Shown in pieces: positions 37,822 to 49,700 of a DNA stretch of 64,000 nucleotides. Every line of letters starts with the position of its first letter. Positions within the stretch are counted from its first letter, which is position 1. This DNA comes from Synanceia verrucosa (lineage: Eukaryota > Chordata > Actinopteri > Perciformes > Synanceiidae), in contig CM056556.1 in the NCBI GenBank assembly GCA_029721515.1, positions 12,172,098 to 12,236,097 of the forward strand. The letters run 5' to 3'. The notes under the pieces are model-generated. The model was not told where the DNA came from. It was given only the letters and a program-made list of their open reading frames with translations, and searched no databases. The position numbers were made by a program, and so were the translations under genes.

Positions 37822-40800
37822 TCAGGAGAACAGCAGGACTTTCTGCAGTGTCCTCCTGAGTGGCACCCTGTCCTCAGGCTTGCTGTCTGGGATCATATCA
37901 GCGCTCCTCTCTGCACTTAACAGGATGCTCGACCTCTTATCTCTGACAGCCTGCAGCCCCGCTTGAGTGATGTTCCTGCAGAAGTCCACCTTTACTTCCT
38001 CCAGACTGTCACCGTGAGTCGCCACACCCTCCAGGCTGCAGTCGCTGATGCGGACGCAGTTCTCCAGGTGGAGGCGGCGCAGTTTCCTGCAGCTCTGCAG
38101 CACAAACATCACATCCTGGTCAGTGATGTGTCCGCAGCCAGACAAGGTCAGCCAGGACAGATTGGGACACCTGTAGTACAGATGGCAGGCGATTACATCT
38201 TTTACCAATGACAGGTTTCCACATGCTTGATGGAGGATAACTAGAACAAGTTGTTGTTCTTATCATGCCTTAGAGCATAGTTGAGAGGGATTAGTTTGTT
38301 TGGTATGTGCACTTATTTTCAGATGAATACTCTTGATCAGGTTAGAATCAGATAACAGAATAAGGAGGTCAGGGCCTGATCTGAACCATGTGTGAATGAG
38401 ATCTGCACATCACTGTGAGGCAGCAACATGATCTGTGTAACGATAAAGCAGTTTAATACCTGCACCAGGCTATCTTTTCTTAACACGCTGTCCCACTGGG
38501 CATTTGTTTCCGTCCTCTAAAATCTTTTGTGAATAAATGGAGCATGGAGAACAATTACAGGATGTTGATGATGAATTATAGCATGGCAAAAATACATTTT
38601 CTCATGCTCAATTTTACAGGACTTGCATCTTAAAATGAATGTGAATTGTTTCTGTGAAACGCATGTTTCCACCTGGCACCAGGAGTGCACTGCAGCCTAC
38701 TGGCACACCACCAGTCCAGAGCTATCAGGCACTCTGGTGGCAACGAGTCGAGTGTGTCGTTCTCGTTGACTGATGCACATTATATAAATACTTACACAAT
38801 CTTACCTCTTTACCACATGTGAGCCAAATATATTCCAGTTGCCTGCAAAGATTTGGTTGCTGCCCCAGTAACCTCTGATCCATGTGCCCTGTTGCATTGC
38901 TACATGAGGCCAATTAAGGACTTTATCAGCGGATGTGACTGCACGCTATTGACATTAACTGATAATAAAAAAAGAGGAGTGGTGAAACTGCTCAAGGCCA
39001 GTGGCATTTAGAGATTCAGCAGCCCCTAATGACTACAGTTGGTGCATAAGTAGAGGAGGTAAACACAAAAAGAATAAAAACTTCATCAACCTTGGTTACA
39101 TAATCCACCCTCTCATGGCACCTCCCTCTCTTTGTGCAGATATCTGCATGCTGTTGTTTTTCTAGCAAAGCATAGCACTATCTGTATGTCACCTTGTGTT
39201 CATCCGTCCTCATCAAATTCCTAACTTACTTTCTCACTCACATATGTACACTGGCCTACATGCTCCACTTGTTGTGGTAAATCTTTCCATGATGCTGTTC
39301 ACATAAAAAAAACAGCATGGAGAGTAGTCTGGTCTGAGCTGAGCACAAGCAGAACACCACACTACTAACCTGTAATCATCCCTCTAATGACCTGTTTGGT
39401 TTCTTAACGGTTTTGTCTGGTCAAATTATGCAGTGAGTGCACTCTAAAAGGAATGACAGACATACATTTAACATTCAGCTCATTTTAAACATGCTAAGAA
39501 CATTTTGGATATCTTTAACTGTCTAAATACTTCTGTAAAATTATTATGAAAAGCAGCTGTCACCTAAAACTGTAAGCTATTTTGTAAGCAGCAGTTACAA
39601 CTTAAATAGAAGACCAGCAAGTAACACTTTATTCAAATGGTGTAGCTACATGACATTTTGGAATTAATCTATGAAATATTTAAATATAAATTCCCCATGC
39701 CAGGGCTTCTTAAGCCACCCACACTGCATGGCGCGTTGAGCATGTGAATTCATGTTGTGACGCTAATACTGAGACCTCGAGATAATCTGAGTTGAGATAA
39801 CTCAGCTGATTGTTGATTCAGTGTGGTCGTCTGGTATTAGAAGAGCATGACACTGTAAACTATGCTATAAAAAGGTGCAAAGGCATGCTATGTTTTATAA
39901 TTTTTTCCAAGAAAATAAAAAGAGACACATGATCTTGGCGTCACAGTTTGCGTGGAGTCTTATCCAGGAAGAGGCAGGCAGAGACAGACGCACATGTTCA
40001 TTCCTCTGACAGCAACAAAGAGCCAATTGTAGGCTCCACCTGCCTGTGTGAACCTCCAGTGTGCAGCTGACTGGGAGGGTCTGTGGCTAAATCACTCTTT
40101 ATCACCCCCACAGCTTCTTGGTGGGGGTGCACTTTGTCACGTGCACTTGCTCTCAACTCCCTTAGACAATTTGGGAGGGTTTATCAGTATGCAATGAGTG
40201 TGCCTTAAGGGCGTTGAGATACAGCACCAGGACAAAGTAGGTGGTTCCAGTTCGGACTGGTCTCACAGCTCTCGTGTCTTGCGTCTCAAATTTCACAATA
40301 CAGGAAATCCTCACAGGGTCGTATACTGAGCCAATGAGCCCGGCCTCCTATTCCCTCCTCTTGTCCAGGCCAGCTGCTGTGGCCAGACTCCCTCACATCA
40401 ACGGTTATTACTGGCTGCCTTGAAGAAACTATCCAGAGACCTCATTACGCCTCCTCAGGCTGAAACCTGCATGCAGCCAGGCACGCACACAAAGCCAACA
40501 GAGCTTCATTTCAGTGACCAATCAGATCCAACTGTCACACCATTCAATATCTTTAATTTGATATTTGACCACAGTTATGTTAGTTGAATCAGCCTTATGT
40601 CCCACAGATGTGCCACTTGTCTGTCTCGATCCAGCTCCGATACACCATCTGTTCCTAATGATTTTCTCCCCTGCTGCCCACAGCTAAACATGGCAGTTTC
40701 AGTAAGCCATGTGCCTCTAAATGCAAACAACTTTGCTCCCCCGTGGTAGATGTGGATGACCCTGAAAAACCCAGAAATTACATATGTGATCATCTTAAAG

Positions 40801-41702
40801 ACGTCTGACCATCTGAACAGAACCCAGAGGGGCTAAAGGTTCAAACAAAATGAAAGCATCACCTTAAAGTTCATTGTGTCCAAAATGATGCAATGCTACT
40901 CATGTCCAGTTTTGATTAAGTGGAAGTGTTGTTAACTCAGCTCTATGGGTCATTAGCTTATATGTAGGAGCATTTCTCAACCTATAAAGGAACAACACCA
41001 TTTCAAAGTGACAAAATTTGAAGTTACATGGCTTTTATCTGTAAAGTAACTAAAGCTGTCGAAGTATAAAGTAACATAAATGGAATTTGTACTTAAGAAC
41101 AGTGCTTGGTTTGGAGCTGCAACAACAGGATACCCACAGTTATTTTTCCCAGACTTTTCAAAAACCCTTTCACAACATAATTTTATGTCTCATCACTCTT
41201 TGGTTGAACTGATCACAGTTGACATTGTTTTGGTTAAACTGCCATACCCCCAAAAGCCACTGCTTTACATTACATTACAGGCCATATTATAGGCCTACTG
41301 TTGGTCCATTTCATCACAAAACACACAAGAAAGCAGGATGGGAGAACGGCACACCAACACTCACATGAGGCAGACATGGGCCAGAAACGTGCTGACCAGG
41401 CCCTCATGTTTACTGCAGATGTCCTTCTGAAATGAGGTCTTCAACCAGTCCTCAATGTTGCATACTTGCAGGACCCTGCTGGAGTACCAGCAAACTGTCA
41501 AGTAGCGCAATGAGGGTCCCAAGATAAAATTGTCCCTCGTCAGTTGACACGGGGAGCTGAAGTGGAGTAGAGTCCAGAGACGGGGGTCCAGGAAGACCTC
41601 ACGCAGCTGAGGACAGGTGAGGGACAAACTCCTCCGGCTGTCCTTGTCTAGGAAGGAGAAAAGGTGGAGAAGACACTCACGGTTGAGCTGGGTGAGATGC
41701 AT
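37822..41702 (-). CDS. fbxl22: FBXL22, F-box and leucine-rich repeat protein 22 (2 exons)
   Basis: FBXL22 is the substrate-binding subunit of an SCF (SKP1-CUL1) ubiquitin ligase. It is known from heart and skeletal muscle, where it localises to the sarcomere and promotes turnover of Z-disc proteins such as alpha-actinin and filamin C. Coding exons are 41702-41365 and 38170-37822, giving 228 residues, about the human length. The F-box is at the extreme N terminus (MHLTQLNRECLLHLFSFLDK, nearly identical to human). Cysteine-containing leucine-rich repeats follow, for example LTLSGCGHITDQDV, LRRLHLENCVRISD and VDFCRNITQAGL, then a short basic tail ending KVLLFS. The intron (3.2 kb) splits the codon before CPNL. 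An in-frame ATG at 41822 exists, but 41702 is chosen because it matches the conserved start. Its neighbour usp3, in the same orientation, also adjoins it in human. Confidence 0.95.
38171..41364 (-). other. fbxl22: fbxl22 intron
   Basis: A 3.2-kb intron with GT at 41364 and AG at 38171 (minus strand). No repeat family or exon was recognised inside it. Confidence 0.8.
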
Positions 41703-41819
41703 GGTGAGTCGTTCCCGAGACAGAAAGAGAGGCCGTGTCTCTGTGGCGGCCTGCTGGTAAGCAACAACAATGAGCCTGCAGCCGTATTGTGTGGCCCAGA
41801 TACATGATGCCTCCTCAGG

Positions 41820-41880
41820 CACATGCTGGAGGCCTGCACATATAAGGCCATGGAGCGCAGGCTATTTTAGGAAGACAACT
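41820..41880 (-). promoter_or_regulatory. Weak muscle-type motifs upstream of fbxl22
   Basis: About 135-170 bases before the fbxl22 start, the minus strand reads CCTTATATGT (one base from a CArg/SRF box, and also TATA-like) and CTAAAATAGCC (one base short of a MEF2 site). FBXL22 is a muscle gene, so these are plausible. Both are imperfect and could be chance. Confidence 0.25.
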
Positions 41881-42364
41881 GGCAGCACGGTCAAAGATGG
41901 GAGTGTCTCAGCCATACGCTCCCTCTCCATCTGTCAAGGCTCACAACAGGCGGCAAGCGCTGGACTGAGCCAGATGTTTACACTGCCCTGGCCTAGTTCT
42001 CAGATACAGATAGCCTACCTACACACATAAAAAAGAAACACCTCCAACAGCCCTGCAATAACAATTTGACCTTGGGGAACCATATCAAATTATTAGCTTG
42101 TTTGACATATCTTGGAATGTCTTAAAATATATATGGGGGACTTTTAAGTTGTTTTGTGTGTGCTTTTTGATTTTTTTAATTAAAATACACAAGTGTGAAC
42201 ACAGAGTGGTAATATTCTGTCTGCGTCATGGGGGGAACAAAGGATACGAGGGACAAATGAAAATGTAATGTAATCCACCACCACACTATCACAAAAACAA
42301 ACTACAATGAGTTTGGTCTGCCTCCCTGCACAGCATCATCATCATCAGGTAGTTGTATACAATA

Positions 42365-42640
42365 CAATACAATACAGCCTGCTGTACTGGCTGCACAAAT
42401 AACAATACAACTTTGATTATCCACTTTTAGGACCTATCTATATCATATAGCCTTTTAAATTATACAATACAGCCTGCTGTACTGGCTGCACAAATAACAA
42501 TACAACTTTGATTATCCACTTTTAGGACCTATCTATATCATATAGCCTTTTAAATTATACAATACAGCCTGCTGAACTGGCTGCATAAATTACAATACAA
42601 CTTTGATTATCCACTTTTAGGACCTATCTATATCATACTG
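42365..42640 (+). repeat. 95-bp tandem repeat, about 2.9 copies
   Basis: The motif ACAGCCTGCTG recurs at 42374, 42469 and 42564, giving an exact 95-base period. The unit runs through GGCTGCACAAATAACAATAC, CTTTGATTATCCACTTTTAG and ATCTATATCAT. Copies 1 and 2 are essentially identical; copy 3 has a few substitutions and ends near 42637. Confidence 0.93.
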
Positions 42641-44140
42641 AGTAGCTTTCAAAATGATTTCACCATCTGGCAAACCCTTCATGTGAGTGCAAGTCACAAG
42701 CACAAACAGTGTTAGGTTGAATTTTGCCAAAAGGAACACAGTGAACTATGACTCAGTGTGTGTTTGAAATTGCTCAGTTGAAGCACATGGTACGTACTGA
42801 GATAAAGTCTACGTCATTACACCACACGGCCTTACCAGTTATTTCCTGTCTGGGTTCTGATCACCAATCTCTAAAAAAAAAAAATAAAAAAAAAAATGCA
42901 GGACATTGGGAAAATGCTGTTGGAGAGGCTGATTACAGTCTGCATGGTGAGTCACTGTGTCATGCTGTTCTTAACCAGACCTCAGATGTGACAAACACCA
43001 ATGCAATGAGAGCTTATTATTAGCAGCTGTGATCTAGCCTCCGAGAGGAAAAGAAGAAGAAGAGGGGAGCACTTGCATGTATCGAGCCTACAGCCACCTG
43101 TGAGCAGGCGAGGAAGAGCAGCTGTTCATCATCATACAGGAGTGCTTGTTCCTGCCTGAGCGAGGAGGCTGACTGGCTGGCACGTGTCCCGAGGGGAGTG
43201 TGTGTGTGTGTGTGGGCGGAGATGTTCGCTAGAGGGAAGAGGAAAACAACAAAAAAAAAAAGGCCTGCTTAAATGTGCTCTCTCTTCTTTAAGGTCGTAC
43301 TTATCAGAGATTGTTTCCTATGACAAGACATAATAAGGATGTTTGGGGACAATAATATAAATATAACATGTCTTCTGATGCTCATGTGTCACATTTGATA
43401 TGAGAAAACAATTCTCATACGTGTAGATAAAATCATGCATATATTTTGTATAAATGATGAAAATAAACACTGAATAAAAAGACATGATCAATGTTCATTT
43501 TAAACTTAAAAGAGCTGCAACCAAGGATTATTTCCATCATTAATGAATACATTGTTATAGACTGTTTGATTGATTAATTTAGGTGTAAATCAAAGTAGTG
43601 AAAATGCCTATTGCAGTTTTCCTGTATGTTTAATTTTTCGAATCAGGACTATTTTGATGTGAGAAACCATCTAAAAAAAGACCAAATAAATGCAGTTTGC
43701 TGTAATATAAGCAGAAAACCATCATGTCTGAGAAGCAAGAACCATTAAATTAAAACTTTGACTTGATATTTGCTTCAAAATTAGTTCAGTGCTTAACGGA
43801 TTGGACTTCTCATGTTCCTTGTTCTTGATACTAAACACTAATCATGTGATGTGAACACTAATCAAAGTCATAAAAGTACAGTTTCAAGTATAGTTTGTAA
43901 ATAGTAGTAAAATTGAATTTTACAGCAGAATTCTAATAGGGTGTATTACAAATAATCTCCACTTGGACTGTAAGGACTTCTTTATGCTAGCACAACTCTA
44001 GGCTTTTGTTATTCTAATTTAGTCATTAAAATAATGGGAGCATCTGCCATTTACAGAGATTGCTAAAAGAAGGAGACATTAACACTGAGTGGATAAAAAG
44101 AGTAATTGTAGAAATAAACTAGACTAAAAATTCCTGAAGA
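42640..44140. other. Intergenic stretch between fbxl22 and the hairpin-rich repeat
   Basis: A-rich runs at about 42875-42897, a short GT run at 43199 and otherwise plain AT-rich sequence. No gene seen. Confidence 0.5.
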
Positions 44141-45966
44141 AATTTTAATATGTGCCTGCACACATGACGCCGGACCCATGCGACGCCTTATGCATGCTGA
44201 CCCTCTCCTGCACCGAAGCACGCACTTCGTGCGTGCCTGTCCCAGGTTCATGTTGAAAACAAACACACCTTGTTTCCTGTGAAGCTTAAATCAGAGTTTG
44301 GGGCTTTTACTTTGAAAGGACAATCATTGCCACAGCTTCCTGTGAGGAAAAAAAGTTACCCCTCCAAAGTTTGGGGCTTTTATTTTGAAAAACCAGACTT
44401 TTATTTTGAAGGAAACAGCCTGAGCTTCCTGTCTGTGTGTGTGAATCAATGATGTCATCCACTCTCTGTATCATTGGTAATGGGCAATCAGAAGCCTGTA
44501 TCATATCATCACTTAATCTCTATATGTGTGTCTATGTGGATCTGATACACACACACCAACAACCAGTCACACTCTGCCACTGATGATGAGCTGACCTGTC
44601 GAATCACCTCTCGTATAAAAAAAACTATAAGCAGTAGAGCTTAGATTTTTGCATGTGAATGATGCTATGGTGATGGAGGTTCATTCATATCACCTAATTC
44701 TGCTGGCCACCCCTGCGTGGCTTAGACACCTCATGGGGCACCCCTATGGAAAAGTCTAGGCGCGCCCCTGGTCTGTCTCCCACACTGGCTCCCACTGACT
44801 GCCATTGATTTCAAGCTGAGTCGGACCATGCCAAACTCCTCTGAATAACTCCCCAACCGTAAGGCGTACAGCTTTGGGGTTTGGACCGTAGGCGGCAGGA
44901 GCTCGCGAGGATCGCAGCGATGTAAATTTTATGTGTCTAGCCCACTCAGAAGCCCGTCAGCGGCAGGTTAAACACAAGAGGTTTTCCTGCTTTCTCACGC
45001 CTTTTCCTCTGAAAATTAACATTGGGCCCAATGGAGAGAATTTTGGGAGGTGCTGCCCTCATTAAGGGTCAGGAGCCAAAACCATAAATCTCAGAGACAT
45101 AAGAGACACATCGCTACGACCGGGACGAAATTTCCAACGTTTTGCTGTAAAAATTATGTCGGTGGAGTGAACGTAGCCCTCACAATCGCGATTTAAAAAA
45201 AAAAAAATCTGACGATTCTGAAACTGCTCTCCACTCTAGGTGTGTAGTTGTGTCACTCTAGTGCACGCAATAGACACCCATGTTAAGCCCTGATTTTTGA
45301 AGATTTCATGGTCTGGAAAAAGTTGAAATGCTGAAGAAACTATACATTTTTTTAATTGAAGATGAATTATGAATATGTTGCCAGGAAAATTTGCTGCGTT
45401 TTGAGGGTTGAATGGAGTTTCTAGGTGAAAGTATGAGGGAGTTGTAACTGTTTGTTCACCGAAGAAAAAAATTTGAATTCCGACCCTTTCCCCATTCATT
45501 CCTATGGGACATTTTTCGGCGGTTTTTGGGGTCTAGCGTCGCCATGGTAACGGCTTTGACGAAGAAAAGTAATAGCACTCATGGCACGATCGAGACGCAC
45601 GTTTTGATATATCATATGCCTGGGTGCACCTTACGGTACGACCCGCATTAATTGCCGAAAATGTGTCTATAATAAAAATAATAATAATAAGAAAAAAAAA
45701 AAATAAACCTCGTCCTGGATACTAATAAGCGCGTTGCTGGCTAAAATACAGTGTTTTTATGATTTTGGGATGGATTTTTTTGGATTTTTTATCATTTTTC
45801 ATCATTTATGTGTGGTTTTGGACCTACTACAAGCATTCATGGCAGGCTTCGCCTGCCATGAATGCTAAGACACTTGGGGAACCCCCCCAAAAGGAATAGT
45901 AATATGTGCCGCCGTGCTCGCAAGGCTGGCTTCGCCAGCCTTGCTCGACGGCAGGCACATAATAAC
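44141..45966. mobile_element. 1.8-kb unclassified repeat with inverted ends and TTC-loop hairpins
   Basis: The left end TAATATGTGCCTGC (44147) and the right end GCAGGCACATAATAA (45951-45965) are inverted copies. Perfect GC-rich hairpins, all with the three-base loop TTC, lie at 44218-44236, 45832-45866 and 45920-45944. The interior (GGCGCGCCCCTG, CTCCCACTGACTGCCATTG, TTCATTCCTATGGGACATTT, GGTAACGGCTTTGACGAAG) has no long open frame. It looks like a non-autonomous element or a composite of two. I cannot place the family, and the middle (44250-44690) may be unrelated. Confidence 0.5.
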
Positions 45967-45969
45967 CTT

Positions 45970-46726
45970 GTTTTCCCGTCTATTACACTCCAGCTGGCTT
46001 TGGTAATGGATTTACAGAGTCACTAAAAACAAAGTTGTTGTTCAGAAAAAAAGTGAATTTTAAGGGTTCTTCCACAGACAAACCAGTCATTTAAAAATAT
46101 CCAATGTATTTTGTCATGTTCACTTTATCTGATACATTTAAAGAGAGGTTCAAGAAAGGCTCACCTCCAAGCCCATTTCAGATCAACATAAAATGTTAAA
46201 ATCCAATGTCAAAACAGACAAAACAGTTTGAGAATGGTCATTTCTTTCACTTCAGATCAAGAAAATAAAACGACTTTCAAAAGTGCTAACGAGCACCTGT
46301 CAGTCAATAAATGCATTGCATTTTAGACCCTAGAATCTCCCCTAATAACTGGAAAAAAGAACTACAGAGTTTCTCAAGAGGTGGAAATTACAACATTTAA
46401 AAAAAACAATAGAATCTCCAAATATTGTTACTGTGACAGTGTTTGACACGGTCAGTTTCTTCAGTCTAAATATTGGACCAACATTGAGGTTTTCCAAGTC
46501 TACAGCGTTACTTCATTATTTCAAACATCAAGGCAATAAGTGCAAAAAGTAATACTAAACAAATCTCAAGCAGCAAATTATCCACTGTGATTTCATGCAT
46601 AAAAACAAAACGGTTGGACGTGCATTAAATGTGGAAATTAACTATTTCAAATCAAGCACTGTGAGAAACGTGACTGAGGTGAAGCCAAAAAAGAGTGAGG
46701 AGCTGGTCTGAGGCAGTTTGACAGAA
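45970..46726 (-). other. usp3 3' flank or untranslated region
   Basis: AT-rich sequence after the usp3 stop. No clear minus-strand AATAAA was found close by, so the transcript end is not placed. Confidence 0.4.
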
Positions 46727-49700
46727 TCATTGTGCAACAGCTTGTATAGCTTGGCTGCCTTCCTCTATTTCAGCCTTGTCTGAGGTAGCAGTAGCTGTAG
46801 CTGCCTCCATTGAAGCTGTGTTAGCTTTATGCAGTGCAGCCATGTTTTCACCAACGTTTTCCAATGCAGCATTATCTGGCACTGCCACGTCCTGGCTGTT
46901 CATGTGAGTGGCTGGGACATCCGTCACAACCGTGTCTGTGGCAACCTTTTCCTGAGCAACTGCTTCTGAAGGACCACTGTACATGGCTGCTGTGTCCACA
47001 GCATGCTTGTCCGTGACCACCTCTTCTCCTGTCCTCTCCACATAGAAGAGGATGTAGGCCTTGGCCTTCCTCACCGTGTCCTCACTGGTCAACGTCACTG
47101 TGCTGTCGTTGAAGTGGTACCATCGGCTCTCATGGCTCCCATATGCTGTATAATGCCCTGATCCAACCCTGTGAACACAGACATATATCATATCCTGCTG
47201 TCTGGACTCTACAGGACTGCATGTGTAGCTGCTGCAGTGAGAGGGATACATTGAGCTCAGCAGAGCATCGTCGCCACTTAGAGGCCAGAGGTAAAACAGC
47301 AGCACTTCAGCAGAATAATTCTTGGCATCATTTTAACACATTTCAAGGACTCTCAGGCTAATGCCTTTCCTTTCACCATCTAGTGGTTGCATCAATATTT
47401 AAACTGAAGCTGTCCACAAGGCTTTTCTACAAAACTGCACTTAAATTGTTTATACAGCAACTGAGTGACTGACAGCCAACTGTGGTAGGCAGAGCTGGCA
47501 GAAAGATGATGATGATAATTTACAGTCCATATTTTTCTCTGGACCCCTCGCTACTAAACATCCCTGGGTCCATGAAAGACTGCACCACTCTTGATTCTGT
47601 TTGCGCTCATTAAAAGCGCAAATCACAATCAAATGGGTGACAAATAAACAAATATTATATTTCTCCTCTCCCGTTTGTGTGTTTAAATGGGGACAACATC
47701 TACTCACCCAGATCCATGATGCACTACAACAGCAACTAGGTCATACAGGCAACTCCCTGGTAAAGAACTCTCTGGCTGCAAACATAAAAAAAGTGTTCAC
47801 AGGTGTTTATACGAGGACAAGCGGCTCCACCACCATCCAAAAGGAAAAACTTGAAAGGACATGACAGTTTACACTGGTACTGTCCTCCAAGTTAGTTAGA
47901 TAACTGAATCACTGTTAAATAGTGCCCCCTAGAGGCATCAGTTCAGACAAACACTTGACATTGACACAGTAGTTTCAGTATATTAAGTTACTGGTGGTAC
48001 TGCAACAACAATTCATTGCTCATTACAGTCAAACCTTAATTTAACATTAACAAAACATAATATTCCTTAAACAGGGTTCTCACACATCCTGGAATACCTG
48101 ACAAATATTCCAGTCATGGAAAACATTGAAAAGGAGGATATATTATTTTCCAGGACAGCCTGACCGTTTCCCAGACATTTGATCTTTTTTCTCATTTTCC
48201 ATGACAGGAAAATTGGTCAATCAGAACCCTGATAACACCATCTAATGACTATTTTTTATTACTGATTAATCTGTCATCAAACCAAACTAGGGAAACCACC
48301 AAATCCTCACATTTGAATTTGAAGCATTTTTGCTGAAAAAAGACAGAAAGAATACATTGTTATAATAATAGGTGCTGATTAATTTGATGCTGCTCAACTA
48401 ATTGTTACAGCTCCATTTGTGTGTACATGAGCCAATCATTTTCGAGATGTCTCTGCTTAGCCAGCATAGGTCAACATTGATGTCTCATGTTGCAGAACAT
48501 GTTTTTTTCATTGTGGCTATAAATCCATCATCATCTTGACTGAGAGGAAAACTCAGTTTGAGTAAATTACCAAGGGAGTTGTTGCAACTTTTGTATATAA
48601 AAATACCTTTGACAATTTCAGATGGTTTGTTCATCATGCTGTCTGCAGTTCTTCTGTTTGTAGAAGCCATTTTAGCTCACCATATTATATATATATTATA
48701 TTTCACTGACATTATCAAGTCTAGCATATCACTTGAAGTCTTTCCGTAGTGTGATGAGTGTCTTCACTCCTCTTATTTACCAAAACATGCCCCTTCATTA
48801 CAAAGGCACTGGAAGTCCTTGTGTTATTGCAATGTTTCCAAAAGTATGACTGAGGTGACACCAGCAAAGATTCAATTCAGCTAATCTTCAACTGAAAGAG
48901 CACTTCTTATTCTGTAAGTAGTATGTCCAGCGAGCAATGGCTGTTTCCTGTCATTAGCTTTAATCCGCTGTCCAAAAAACAAACAAAAAAAATAAATAAT
49001 TGAAAACTATGTTGTGAAATTCCTTGTTCTGAGCTCACCTCAAGCAAGTAGCCCCTCATGTCCAGGCCTTTAAGTGGAAACTCCACATAGGTATCCACCT
49101 TGTTTCTCAAAAAGGCCGTCCAGTGGAACCTTTTTAGGTGCAGACACAAAACCTGATGATATAGGAAATAAAACATTTTAACTGCTTTGCTTTCATAAAA
49201 TTAACTTTCAAAATAGTAAAATTTAATAAAATACAGTGGATTTCATACATAAGGCGTTTGTTTCACTTCAAAGGTTTTAGGGATATGGAGGCCATTGTAT
49301 TAGGATGACAGACACACCTCATTTAGTGTTTTCCACGTGCTGGTCTCACTGTGTAGAGTGTGCCTTACACATTGGGGCCAATACCAAAAACTACAGAAAA
49401 GATAACCCTTTTCAATGTGGCATCAATTTCAACATTCTGGGGGTATAAAAAGCTGGTTTTGTCAGTCATTCCCAGTTCATCATTCAAGCACCCCATCTGT
49501 TAAGGGGTTCACAGCACCCCTTATCGGATGAGCAACACCACCTGGCCATAGCGCTCCTTCAGGTTGGTAGCAGACAGTCACATGTTGCTCGTGAACTTGG
49601 TGCATCTCAAAGTGTCATCAGCAGACTGGCAGCAAAACACAGAACTACTGGCAGTGTTTGTGACAGACCCAGGAGTGATGATCCGCAATGATGACCAGTA

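Noticed and set aside
41702..41822. Upstream in-frame ATG extending FBXL22 by 40 residues
   Set aside because: The conserved family start is MH(L/I)TQLNREC. The extra residues look like leader sequence.
42365..42640. CRISPR-like array
   Set aside because: The repeats are directly adjacent 95-base units without unique spacers, in a vertebrate genome. It is a minisatellite.
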